A stretch of 64,000 bases of DNA from Cellulosimicrobium marinum (GCF_020551945.1 NZ_JAJBZH010000001.1:748108-812107), one strand, 5' to 3'. Counted from the stretch's first letter, positions 8,936 to 17,143 are shown. The notes: a model not told the origin generated them from the sequence alone. Program-made: numbers and translations.

Positions 8936-10749
8936 GCGCCACGACCGGCACCACCGCGACGACCGGCACGACCGCGACGACGTCGCGCGCGCTCGTCGCC
9001 GAGGTGCTGCGCCTGCGGCACCTGCTGTCCGGCCAGCGGGCCCTGTTCGTCGCGTCCGTCGCCCTGCTCGTCGCGATGCAGCTCTGCGCCGCCACGGTCT
9101 CCGTGCTCACCGCGTGGACGACGGCGCGGATCGCCGCCGACCACCTCGACTGCGTGACGCTCTGGCTCGTCCTGCTCGCGATCGCCGTCACGGGCCTCGG
9201 GGTGCTCACCTGGCTCGAGTCCTGGTGGTCCCACGTGCTCGCCTACCGCGTGCTGTCGACCATGCGCCTCGCGCTGCACGCCGCGATCGGCCGCATCGCC
9301 CCCGGCGGGCTCGCCGGCCGCCGCACCGGCGAGGTCGCGGGCGCGGCGATCAACGACGTCGAGCAGCTCGAGTGGTTCTACGCCCACACGGCGGGCGCGT
9401 CCGTCGCGGCGCTGCTCAGCCCGCTGGCCATGGTCGGGACCGCCGTCGCCCTCACGGGCCCGGCCGGGCTGCTCCCCGCCGCGGGCCTCGTCGTGCTCCT
9501 CGTGCCGCTGTGGTTCCTCGGCCCCGTGCAGGCGCGTCAGGGGGAGCGCGTGCGTGCCGAGCTGTCGGCGCTCAAGGCCGACACGCTCGAGGGCGCACAG
9601 GGCCTGCGCGACCTCCTCACCCTCGGCGCGGCCGGACGCCAGTCCGACGTCGTGCTGGAGCGCACCGCCGCCCTGCAGCGCGCACGGCTCACGTTCACGG
9701 TGCGCGCCGGGGCCGAGTCGGCGCTCGCGGACCTCGTCATGGCGTCGGTCAACGTCGGGATGCTCGCGCTGCTCGGCGCGCGCGTGCGCGACGGGTCCCT
9801 CGACCCCGTCGTGGTGCCCGTCGCCGTCGTGCTCGTGCTCCACACCTTCGCACCCGTCACGGGCGTGTACGCGATGTGGCAGCGGCTCGGCGAGATGGCC
9901 GCCGCGGCCCGCCGCGTCGACGACGTGAGCCGCGCGCCGTCGCCCGTCGACGACTCCGCGGCCACGTCGGAGCCGTTCGACGGCGCGGGCGACGTCGAGC
10001 TCGTGGGGGTCCGCGCGGGGTACGGCGACCGGGAGGTGCTGCACGACGTCGACCTGCGCGTCCCGCAGGGCCAGACCGTCGCGCTCGTCGGCGCGAGCGG
10101 CGCGGGGAAGTCGACGCTCGTGCACCTGCTCGTGCGGTTTGCCGAGGCCGACGCGGGCGTCGTGCGGGTCGGTGGGCGCGACCTGCGGACCGTCCCGGCC
10201 GACCGCGTGCGCGAGCGGGTCGTCCTCGTGCCCCAGACGTCGTACGCGATGCGCGCCACCCTGCGCGAGAACCTGCTCCTCGCACGCCCGACGGCGAGCG
10301 ACGACGACGTCCTGCGCGCCCTGCGGGACGCGGCCCTCGGCGACCTCGTCGACACGCTCGACGGCGGCCTCGACGCGCCGCTCGGGGAGGGCGGCGGCAC
10401 CCTGTCCGGCGGCCAGCTCCAGCGCCTCGCCATCGCCCGTGCGCTGCTGCTCGACCCGGCCGTCCTCGTCCTCGACGAGCCCGTCGCCCACCTCGACGCG
10501 CTCGCCGAGGCCGAGCTCAACGCGTCGCTGCGGCGCACGCGGCCCGGGCGCACCACGCTCGTCGTCGCGCACCGCGTCTCGACCATCCGTGCCGCCGACC
10601 GCGTCGTCCTGCTCGACGACGGCCGTGTCGTCGCCGACGGCACGCACGAAGACCTGCTGGCCACGTCGCCGGAGTACCGGCGTCTGGTCAGCGAGGAGAC
10701 CGCGACCCCGACCGGGGACGCGGACGCACCACAGCCGCAGAGGGGGTGA
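8932..10749 (+). CDS. CydC-like ABC exporter subunit (half-transporter B)
   Basis: A 605-residue half exporter and heterodimer partner of the previous protein. The N-terminus is an unusual Thr/Gly repeat (TTGTTATTGTT). A six-helix domain (about 30-340) and a nucleotide-binding domain follow, with GASGAGKST, LSGGQLQR, LVLDEPVAHLD and VVAHRVST. Both ATP sites look intact apart from conservative changes in the Walker B follow-on (PVAHLD for ATSALD). It starts in an ATGA overlap, and the peptide gene begins six bases after its stop. Position argues for export of the peptide product. Confidence 0.85.
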   Translation: MSATTGTTATTGTTATTSRALVAEVLRLRHLLSGQRALFVASVALLVAMQLCAATVSVLTAWTTARIAADHLDCVTLWLVLLAIAVTGLGVLTWLESWWSHVLAYRVLSTMRLALHAAIGRIAPGGLAGRRTGEVAGAAINDVEQLEWFYAHTAGASVAALLSPLAMVGTAVALTGPAGLLPAAGLVVLLVPLWFLGPVQARQGERVRAELSALKADTLEGAQGLRDLLTLGAAGRQSDVVLERTAALQRARLTFTVRAGAESALADLVMASVNVGMLALLGARVRDGSLDPVVVPVAVVLVLHTFAPVTGVYAMWQRLGEMAAAARRVDDVSRAPSPVDDSAATSEPFDGAGDVELVGVRAGYGDREVLHDVDLRVPQGQTVALVGASGAGKSTLVHLLVRFAEADAGVVRVGGRDLRTVPADRVRERVVLVPQTSYAMRATLRENLLLARPTASDDDVLRALRDAALGDLVDTLDGGLDAPLGEGGGTLSGGQLQRLAIARALLLDPAVLVLDEPVAHLDALAEAELNASLRRTRPGRTTLVVAHRVSTIRAADRVVLLDDGRVVADGTHEDLLATSPEYRRLVSEETATPTGDADAPQPQRG

Positions 10750-10754
10750 ATCAC

Positions 10755-10865
10755 ATGTCGATCGAGATCACGGAGGTCGTCGCGCAGGTCGAGGAGGACG
10801 CGATCCTCGCGCCGAACTCGCACAACCACGGCCACACCACGACCGTCTTCGCCTGGAACGCCTGA
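10755..10865 (+). CDS. Putative RiPP precursor peptide, His-rich, YcaO-associated
   Basis: A 36-residue ORF immediately upstream of two YcaO-family genes and downstream of an exporter pair. The first about 20 residues are acidic (EITEVVAQVEEDAILAPN), like a leader peptide. The tail reads SHNHGHTTTVFAWNA: His23, His25 and His27 form HxHxH, followed by Thr28-Thr30 and aromatic Phe32 and Trp34. There is no cysteine, so YcaO chemistry would have to act on Thr or Ser (methyloxazoline or oxazoline) or on the backbone. GAGGGGGTG upstream is a plausible ribosome site. A perfect hairpin follows it. I know no named family for it; its assignment comes from context, size and composition. Confidence 0.8.
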   Translation: MSIEITEVVAQVEEDAILAPNSHNHGHTTTVFAWNA

Positions 10866-10880
10866 GCCAGGTGACGACGG

Positions 10881-10923
10881 GGGTCGGGCTCGCCGCCGAC
10901 GCAACCGGCGGCGAGCCCGACCC
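10881..10923 (+). terminator. 18-bp hairpin between precursor and YcaO genes (partial terminator)
   Basis: Positions 10881-10898 pair perfectly with 10906-10923 (arm begins GGGTCGGGCTCGCCGCC) around a 7-base loop. It sits 15 bases after the peptide stop and 48 bases before the YcaO start. In RiPP operons such hairpins raise precursor mRNA above enzyme mRNA by partial termination or 3' protection; that function is inferred. Confidence 0.7.
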
Positions 10924-10971
10924 ACCCATCGTCCACCCGACCCGCACCACCGACCGCCCGGAGGGGCCGCC

Positions 10972-13209
10972 ATGACGACCACCACCCCCACGCCCGTCCG
11001 GACCGCGGTCGAGCTGCGCCCGCTGCCCGGCGGGCGCACCCTGCTCACGACGCCCGGCTCGCGCCACTTCACGCTCGGGACGAGCGCGGGCGACGCGCTG
11101 CGCCTGCTCGACGCCGCCGCGCACCCGGAGCGCGCCTCCGTCGCCCTCCCCGACGGGTGGCCCGAGGCGGCCCGCGCGATCGCGGGGCTCCTGGAGCGCG
11201 TCGGCACCGAGAGGGCCGACGGGGCCGACGAGAGCCCGGCCGACGTCGCGTCGGCGGAGGTCCCCGTCCGGCTCCCCGACGGCGAGCGCTGGGTCCTGTA
11301 CGGCGACGCGGGGGTCGTCGCGGCACTCGTGGCCGCGGTCGACCCCGCCGACCTCGGGGGTCCGGACCCGCGCGTCGAGACGGCGACCGGGGCCCTCCAC
11401 GAGGCGGTGCACCGCGCGTTCGCGCGCGGCGCCGTCCTGCTCGTCGCGCAGCGGGGCCACAGCGCGACGACGTTCGTCGCGGCCGACCGGGCGTGCGCCG
11501 ACGCGCGCGTGCCCTGGGTGCCCGTCGTGCTGGAGCGCTCGCGCGTCGAGGCCGGGCCGTGGGTCACGCCGGGTGTCGGAGCGAGCTACGAGGACTACCT
11601 CGCGCGCCGGATCGCCGCGGGCCCCGACGACGAGACCGAGCGCGCGCTCGTCACGCCATCCCTGACCGGCGACTGTGGCGCCGACCCCGAGGCGCTGCCG
11701 GCGGCGTTCGCGACCGTCGCCGCGCTCCTCGTCGGCGACGCGCGGGTGCGCGGCGGCGACACGGTCGTCGCGACGGGCCCCGGCGCGCCCGACGTCGAGC
11801 ACCACCCCGTCCTCCCGCTGCCCGGCCCGCGCCGCCACCACCGCGACCGGGCGCCGTCGGACCTCGCCGACCCGCTCACCGGGATCGTCACCCGGGTGCG
11901 CTCCATCACCCACCACCCGTCGGTGCCCGCGTCGCTCGCGACCGTCCAGGCCGACGTGTGCACCATGCGCCGCGTGTCGCGGTGGGCCAACAGCACGTCG
12001 TGCCAGGGCAGCGCGTTCGGCGACCCCGCGTCGGCGCGCGCCGCGGCCCTCGGCGAGGCCGTCGAGCGCTACTGCGGCAACATGCTCGACACGCTGCCCG
12101 TCGAGCACGGGTCGTGGACGGAGCTGTCCCGCCGCCCGGTCGGGCGCGTGCTCCACCCCGACGATCTCGTCCTCTACTCCGACGCGCAGCACGCCGCGCC
12201 CGGGTTCCCGTTCGTCCGGCTCACGCCCGACCTCCCCGTGCACTGGGTGCCCGGCCGGTCCCTCACGCACGACGAACCGGTCTGGGTCCCGGCCTCGCTC
12301 GTCTACGTCAACTGGTTCACGGCGGGCTACTCCGCCGCGCCCGTGACGAACTTCTGCCCGTTCGCGGGCATCGCGGCCGGCCCGACGTGGGAGTACGCGG
12401 TGACGAGCGCGCTCGAGGAGGTCGTCGAGCGGCACGCCACGATGGTGTGGTGGCTCAACGGGCAGCCGCTCGACGCCGTCGACCCCGGCCCGGAGCTCTC
12501 CGCGCTGTGGGACGACGTGCGCGGGCACGGCCAGCGCCCCGGCCTCGTCGCGCTCGACAACGAGTTCGGCATCCCCGTCGCCGCGGGAGTCCTGTGGAAC
12601 GACCACGACGACCTGCTCAACATCGGCTTCTCCGCGCGTGCCGACCTGCGCTCGGCCGCGCTCAAGGCCTGGACGGAGTCGCTCACCCTGCAGGAGGGGT
12701 CGCGCGACCTGCTCGCGCGCGACGGCCGGCACTGGGGCGCGATGCGCCGCGGCGCCCTCAACGGCCGGTCCTTCAAGCCGTGGCGTGCGGACCGCCGCTA
12801 CCTCGACGACTTCCGCGCCGACATGCACGACTGCGACGACCTCATGGTGCAGCAGCAGGTGCACCTCGACCCGCGCTCCCTCGACCGCGTCCGGCCGATC
12901 GTCGACACCCCCGTCCGCCGGACCCTCGACGACGTCCCGTCCCTGCCCGCCCGCTCCCTGGAGCACTACCTCGACCGGGTCCACGCGCTCGGTCACGAGG
13001 TGGTCGTCGTCGACATCACCTCGGCCGACGTCGCGGCCACCGGGCTGCGCGTCGTGCGCGTCGTCGTGCCCGGCACCGTCGGCAACGCGCCCGCCGCGTT
13101 CCCGTTCCTCGGCAAGGGCCGCGTGCAGGACCTCGCGGTCGAGCTCGGCTGGCGCGAGCGCGCCCTCGCCGAGGACGAGCTCAACGTCTTCCCCCTCCCG
13201 CACGCGTGA
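10972..13209 (+). CDS. YcaO-family cyclodehydratase fused to an E1-like leader-binding domain
   Basis: A 745-residue protein. Residues about 1-285 resemble the Ocin-ThiF/E1-like partner of azoline-forming systems, including the segment AGPWVTPGVGASYEDYLARR. Residues about 290-745 are a YcaO domain with ATP-site motifs SARAAALGEAVERYC (about 350-364) and ALEEVVERHA (about 480-489), and a further QEGSRD. The C-terminus ends FPLPHA, a reduced version of the Pro-rich tail of azoline-forming YcaOs. It should activate backbone amides of the peptide with ATP. Cyclodehydration of Thr is the likely outcome; no TfuA and no flavin dehydrogenase are seen, so thioamide and azole products are less supported. 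The downstream gene overlaps by GTGA. Confidence 0.85.
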   Translation: MTTTTPTPVRTAVELRPLPGGRTLLTTPGSRHFTLGTSAGDALRLLDAAAHPERASVALPDGWPEAARAIAGLLERVGTERADGADESPADVASAEVPVRLPDGERWVLYGDAGVVAALVAAVDPADLGGPDPRVETATGALHEAVHRAFARGAVLLVAQRGHSATTFVAADRACADARVPWVPVVLERSRVEAGPWVTPGVGASYEDYLARRIAAGPDDETERALVTPSLTGDCGADPEALPAAFATVAALLVGDARVRGGDTVVATGPGAPDVEHHPVLPLPGPRRHHRDRAPSDLADPLTGIVTRVRSITHHPSVPASLATVQADVCTMRRVSRWANSTSCQGSAFGDPASARAAALGEAVERYCGNMLDTLPVEHGSWTELSRRPVGRVLHPDDLVLYSDAQHAAPGFPFVRLTPDLPVHWVPGRSLTHDEPVWVPASLVYVNWFTAGYSAAPVTNFCPFAGIAAGPTWEYAVTSALEEVVERHATMVWWLNGQPLDAVDPGPELSALWDDVRGHGQRPGLVALDNEFGIPVAAGVLWNDHDDLLNIGFSARADLRSAALKAWTESLTLQEGSRDLLARDGRHWGAMRRGALNGRSFKPWRADRRYLDDFRADMHDCDDLMVQQQVHLDPRSLDRVRPIVDTPVRRTLDDVPSLPARSLEHYLDRVHALGHEVVVVDITSADVAATGLRVVRVVVPGTVGNAPAAFPFLGKGRVQDLAVELGWRERALAEDELNVFPLPHA

Positions 13210-15026
13210 GCCGCCACGCGCACGTCGCGGCGCTCGGCGACGGCCTCGTCGTCACCGTGGGGGAGCGGGTCGTGCGCGTCGCGGTGTCCGCCGCGCGGCT
13301 CGGCGACGACGGCGTGCGCGACGACGTGCGCGCGGCCCTCGAGGGCCGCCTCGGCCCCCTCGCGACGTGGCCGCCGGACGAGCCCTCCGAGGAGACCGTG
13401 TGGTGGTGGGGCGGGGCGTGGTACGCGTGCCGCGCCGCCGACGCCGACCTGGCGCGCCGGGTCGTGCGGACCGGCGCGCCCGACGCCGCCACCGCGCAGG
13501 CTTGGGACGCCCGCGCCCTCGATCTCGGACCGGACCTCGGACCGGACCTCGGCCTGCAGGTGCGGCCGGACCCGGACCGCGCGACGGCGCTCGCGGCCTC
13601 CCGGACCGTGGCGCCCGGGTCCGTGGTGCGGTGCGCGGACGGTCGCACGTCGCTCCACGCGGTCGCGCCGTGGCCCGACGTCGACCCGGTCAGCGGCGTC
13701 GCCCGTGCGGTCCTCGTCCGCCCGCACGACCTCGGACTGCCCACGGCGTTCCGGCACGTCCAGGCCGTGCTGCCGCGCACCGAGCTCGGCTGGCCGACCT
13801 GGCAGGCCGACCGCCTCGCGCAGACGGGCGTCCTCGTCGGGCCGGACGACGACGCCGGGCGGCTCGTCCACGACGCGGCGCTCGACGCGGCGGTCGCCCA
13901 CCTGGGCGGGCCGTGGACGGGCGCGGCGCCGGTGCGCACGGCGTCGGTCGCGGACCTGGCCGGGGCGGGTGAGCGGTTCGTCGCGCCGGAGCGGCTCGCC
14001 GTCGTCGACCCCGCGGTCGTCGCCGACCCCCGGTCACCCCTCGTCGCGCTCGACCCGGCGCGGCCGCTCGCGTGGGTGCGCGGGCACCGGGTGCGGGACG
14101 ACGCCCCGACGTGGGTGCCGCTCCGGTTCGCGCACACGGTGCACGGCGTCGTCGCGGACCAGCCGCCCTCGGCCTTCCACAACCTCGCAGGGGCCGCGGC
14201 CGCGACCACGCGCGACGAGGCCGTGCACCGGGCGCTCGGCCACGTGGTCTCGCACGACGCCGTCGCCCGGTGGTGGCGCCGCGCCGACGCCCCGCCGCCC
14301 GCGGAGATCGCCGTGCCGGACGCGCTGCTCCGGCTGTGGGACGACGCGACCGTCGAGCTCGCGCTCCACCGGCTCCCCGGGCCGCCCGGCTGGGACGTCG
14401 TCCTGGCCGTCGTGCGGGACACCGTCCGCGGGCTGCGCGGGCTGGGCCACGCTGCCGGTCCTCTTGCCGAACATGCAGCAGGTCCTGCGGGCGAGCACCG
14501 CGGGGCCGTGGACGTGGCCCGACGCGCGGCCGCCGACGCCCTCGTCCAGCTCACCTCGGCCCGCGACCTCGCGCGCGCGGACAGCCGCATCAGGAACGCG
14601 GTGGACCGTGGTCTCGGTGTCGTCGCCGGGCTGCTCGACCACCGCCCGTCCCGGGACCACCTCGACGACGTGCCGCTCCTGGACGACGTCGCGGGCGGAC
14701 GGGTCCGGCCCCGCGCGCTCGACCCGCTCGTGCACGTCCAGGTCGGCCTGGACCCGCGCGTCGTCGAGCACCTGGAGACCCGGCTCGGCCGTGGCCCGCG
14801 GGTTCCCGCAGGCGTGGCCCTGCCGGCCGGCGACGCGGCTCGCCCCGACGAGGCCGCCGACCCCGGCGAGGCCGTCCGCGTCGACATCGCGCCGCCGGTG
14901 CTCGGCCCCGGTCGGGCGGCCGTCCGGGTCCTGGTCGCGGGCGCGCTCCGGCTCGAACCGGCCGCGTTCCCGGTCGTGACGTCCGCCGAGGGTGTGCCGG
15001 AGACGGTGCCGTACCCCGGGTGGTGA
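13206..15026 (+). CDS. Divergent YcaO-like partner protein with degenerate ATP site
   Basis: A 606-residue protein that aligns with the YcaO domain of its neighbour. LAWVRGHRVRDDAPTWVP matches VHWVPGRSLTHDEPVWVP, and AVHRALGHVVSHDAVARWW matches AVTSALEEVVERHATMVWW. The catalytic acids are gone: ALEEVVERHA has become ALGHVVSHDA, and the first ATP motif AAALGEAVERYC has become DAALDAAVAHLG. It is probably a non-catalytic structural or substrate-binding partner, or it has another reaction. The GTG start overlaps the YcaO stop. The middle carries a short internal repeat (LGPDLGPDLG near residue 103). No symbol is warranted. Confidence 0.7.
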   Translation: MSRHAHVAALGDGLVVTVGERVVRVAVSAARLGDDGVRDDVRAALEGRLGPLATWPPDEPSEETVWWWGGAWYACRAADADLARRVVRTGAPDAATAQAWDARALDLGPDLGPDLGLQVRPDPDRATALAASRTVAPGSVVRCADGRTSLHAVAPWPDVDPVSGVARAVLVRPHDLGLPTAFRHVQAVLPRTELGWPTWQADRLAQTGVLVGPDDDAGRLVHDAALDAAVAHLGGPWTGAAPVRTASVADLAGAGERFVAPERLAVVDPAVVADPRSPLVALDPARPLAWVRGHRVRDDAPTWVPLRFAHTVHGVVADQPPSAFHNLAGAAAATTRDEAVHRALGHVVSHDAVARWWRRADAPPPAEIAVPDALLRLWDDATVELALHRLPGPPGWDVVLAVVRDTVRGLRGLGHAAGPLAEHAAGPAGEHRGAVDVARRAAADALVQLTSARDLARADSRIRNAVDRGLGVVAGLLDHRPSRDHLDDVPLLDDVAGGRVRPRALDPLVHVQVGLDPRVVEHLETRLGRGPRVPAGVALPAGDAARPDEAADPGEAVRVDIAPPVLGPGRAAVRVLVAGALRLEPAAFPVVTSAEGVPETVPYPGW

Positions 15027-15123
15027 CCGGCGGCAGCGGTCCCTCGTCAGCGTCCTCGGGGGCGGCTCGGTGCTCCTCGCCGTGGTCGTGGCCGCGCACG
15101 CGTGGGCGCAGTGGCGAGAATGA
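14992..15123 (+). CDS. Possible small one-helix membrane protein
   Basis: A 43-residue frame starting at GTG inside the end of the YcaO-like gene. It has a basic N-terminus (CRRRCR...DRRQR) and one hydrophobic helix (VSVLGGGSVLLAVVVAAHAW). Its TGA is the first base triplet of the Zur box at 15121. There is no good ribosome site, so chance is a real possibility. Confidence 0.2.
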   Translation: MCRRRCRTPGGDRRQRSLVSVLGGGSVLLAVVVAAHAWAQWRE

Positions 15124-15148
15124 GAATGATTCCAAGTTCTGTTACTGT
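15121..15148 (+). promoter_or_regulatory. Zur box upstream of AztD-like gene (site 3)
   Basis: TGAGAATGATTCCAA at 15121-15135 is the best match in the window to the classical Zur operator. A -10-like TACTGT lies at 15143-15148. It is directed at the AztD-like lipoprotein gene that starts at 15230. Confidence 0.8.
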
Positions 15149-15229
15149 CGAGAACGAGTCGCCTTCTCAGGCACCCGTCCCCCCGAAAGGAGTGGGCTCC
15201 GCCGCGCCCTGCGCGGGGCCCGACCACGC

Positions 15230-16618
15230 ATGCGCCACACCACCCGCACCCGTCGGCCGCTCGCGGCCGTGGGCCTCGTCCTCCCGCTCGCGCTCCTCGC
15301 GGCCTGCTCGGGCGGCGACCAGGCCGCCGAACCGTCGGCGAGCGAGACCACGACCGAGGCCGCGCCCACCGAACCGACCGAGGCGGCCGCGCGCAGCCCG
15401 CGCCTCGCCGTCACCTACGACGGCGGCATCCAGGTGCTCGACGCCCAGACGCTGGAGGTCGTCGGCGAGCTCGAGCTCGACGGTTTCAACCGGCTCAACG
15501 GCGCAGGCGACGGTCGTCACCTCTACGTCTCCACCACCGGCGGGTTCCAGGTGCTCGACGCGGGCGCCTGGGCCGAGCCGCACGGCGACCACGACCACTA
15601 CTACACGGCCGCCCCGCAGCTCACGGACGTGGTGGTCGACGCCGAGAAGCCCGGCCACGTCGTCGTGCACGGCGGCCGCACCGCGCTGTTCGACGACGGC
15701 ACGGGCCAGGTGACGGTCCTCGACTCGTCCGCGGTCGCCGACGACGCCGCCGAGACGCGCGAGCTCACCACCCCCGAGGCGCACCACGGCGTCGCCGTCG
15801 AGCTGTCCGACGGCACGCTCGTCGTCTCGGAGGGCACGGAGGACGCGCGGACCGGCATCCGGGTGCTCGACGCGGACGGCACCGAGACCGCCTCCTCGGA
15901 CGAGTGCCCCGGCGTGCACGGCGAGGCCGTGGCCGCCGACGAGGCCGTCCTCGTCGGCTGCGAGGACGGCGTCCTGATCGTCAAGGACGGCGCGATCACC
16001 AAGGTCGCGAGCCCCGACGCCTACGGCCGCATCGGCAACCAGGCCGGCAGCGAGGAGTCCACGGTCGTCCTCGGCGACTACAAGTCGGACCCCGACGCCG
16101 AGCTCGAGCGCCCGACGCGCGTCTCCCTCACCGACACCGCGACCGGCGAGCTCACCCTCGTCGACCTCCCGTCGTCGTACACGTTCCGCTCGCTCGCGCG
16201 CGGTGCCGAGGGCGAGGGCCTCGTGCTCGGCACGGACGGCCAGATCCACGTCATCGACCCGGCGACGAAGGAGCTCGTCCGGTCGATCCCGGTGATCGAC
16301 GCGTGGGAGGAGCCCGAGGAGTGGCAGTCGCCGCGCCCCGCGATCTTCATGCTCGACGGCTCGGCCTACGTGACCGACCCCGCGAACCGGGCGATCCACG
16401 CCGTGGACGTCGAGACGGGCGAGGTGTGGAACTCCGTCGAGCTCGAGGTGGAGCCCAACGAGATCAACGGCGTGTCCGGTGACGTCGAGCACGGCGAGGA
16501 CGAGCACGGCGAGGACGAGCACGCCCACGAGGACGAGGAGCACGCGGACGAGGAGCACGCGGACGAGGAGCACGCCCACGAGGGCGAGGAGCACGACCAC
16601 GAGCACGCCGACGAGTGA
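15230..16618 (+). CDS. aztD: AztD-like zinc metallochaperone lipoprotein
   Basis: A 462-residue exported lipoprotein with signal MRHTTRTRRPLAAVG and lipobox LAAC (Cys about 25). The body is a predicted beta-propeller with repeated strand-turn units such as RLAVTYDGGIQVLD. It carries a His/Asp zinc loop (EPHGDHDHYY, about residues 116-125) and a C-terminal tail of about 45 residues built of His-Glu-Asp repeats (HADEE, HGEDE). AztD proteins hold zinc outside the membrane and pass it to an importer. The Zur box 95 bases upstream fits. The ORF is open upstream, but ATG 15230 gives the signal peptide. It may receive zinc from, or deliver it to, the neighbouring metallophore importer. Confidence 0.85.
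   Translation: MRHTTRTRRPLAAVGLVLPLALLAACSGGDQAAEPSASETTTEAAPTEPTEAAARSPRLAVTYDGGIQVLDAQTLEVVGELELDGFNRLNGAGDGRHLYVSTTGGFQVLDAGAWAEPHGDHDHYYTAAPQLTDVVVDAEKPGHVVVHGGRTALFDDGTGQVTVLDSSAVADDAAETRELTTPEAHHGVAVELSDGTLVVSEGTEDARTGIRVLDADGTETASSDECPGVHGEAVAADEAVLVGCEDGVLIVKDGAITKVASPDAYGRIGNQAGSEESTVVLGDYKSDPDAELERPTRVSLTDTATGELTLVDLPSSYTFRSLARGAEGEGLVLGTDGQIHVIDPATKELVRSIPVIDAWEEPEEWQSPRPAIFMLDGSAYVTDPANRAIHAVDVETGEVWNSVELEVEPNEINGVSGDVEHGEDEHGEDEHAHEDEEHADEEHADEEHAHEGEEHDHEHADE
16486..16615 (+). repeat. His/Glu/Asp tandem codon repeats in the AztD-like tail
   Basis: Imperfect tandem units of GAGCACGCGGACGAG and GAGCACGGCGAGGAC type encode the acidic His-rich tail, with about a dozen histidines. 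Suitable for low-affinity zinc buffering. Confidence 0.8.
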
Positions 16619-16753
16619 CGCGCCGCGTCAGGTCGCGCGAAACTCCGCGTGTTCCCTAGTGTTGTCCCCGGTGCACGGCCTCGCGGCTGGCACACTGAGA
16701 CCGTGACGACGTGCGGTGACCACCGGGCGTCGTGAACCGAAGAAGGGATCCGC

Positions 16754-17035
16754 ATGTCGCTCAACAAGTCCGAGCTCGTCTCGGCCATCGCCAGCAAGTC
16801 CGGCCTGACCAAGGCCGACGCCGAGAGCGCCCTCAACGCGTTCCAGGAGGTCCTCGTCGAGTCGCTGGGCAAGGGCGAGGCCGTCAAGGTCACGGGCCTC
16901 CTGTCCGTCGAGCGCGTCGAGCGTGCCGCCCGTACGGGCCGCAACCCCCGCACGGGTGAGGAGATCTCGATCCCGGCCGGTTACGGCGTGAAGATCAGCG
17001 CCGGCAGCCTGCTCAAGAAGGCCGTCGCCAAGTGA
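16754..17035 (+). CDS. hup: HU-family nucleoid protein
   Basis: A 93-residue HU protein with the canonical N-terminal NKSELVSAIASKSGLTKADA helix pair and the ARTGRNPRTGEEI arm at about residues 56-68, ending KKAVAK. It lacks the long Lys/Ala-rich tail of HupB, so it is the short HU form. It dimerises and bends DNA. GAAGGGATCCGC supplies the ribosome site. A strong terminator follows. Confidence 0.95.
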   Translation: MSLNKSELVSAIASKSGLTKADAESALNAFQEVLVESLGKGEAVKVTGLLSVERVERAARTGRNPRTGEEISIPAGYGVKISAGSLLKKAVAK

Positions 17036-17073
17036 CGTCCCGCTGACCGCGCCCTCTCGGCCGGTCGGCGTGC

Positions 17074-17107
17074 CGAAGGCCCGGACCCATGAGGGTCCGG
17101 GCCTTCG
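17074..17107 (+). terminator. Rho-independent-type terminator after hup
   Basis: A perfect 15-bp stem, 17074-17088 with 17093-17107 (arm CGAAGGCCCGGACCC), and loop ATGA. The right arm ends GCCTTCG without a long T-run, which is usual in actinobacteria. It also serves the convergent gene at 17144. Confidence 0.85.
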
Positions 17108-17143
17108 TCGTCCTGGCAGGGCTCGTGGTGCTGTCCCGAGTGT

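Noticed and set aside
7187..10749. True cytochrome bd maturation exporter CydDC
   Set aside because: The protein pattern fits CydD and CydC, but there is no cydAB, and the pair is coupled to a peptide and YcaO genes behind a Zur box, so RiPP export is the better reading. It remains an alternative.
10972..13209. Thioamide-forming YcaO
   Set aside because: No TfuA-type partner gene is present, and the N-terminal fusion is E1-like, which fits azoline-forming systems better.
13206..15026. Flavin-dependent azoline dehydrogenase
   Set aside because: No nitroreductase-type FMN motifs; the protein aligns instead with the YcaO domain of its neighbour.
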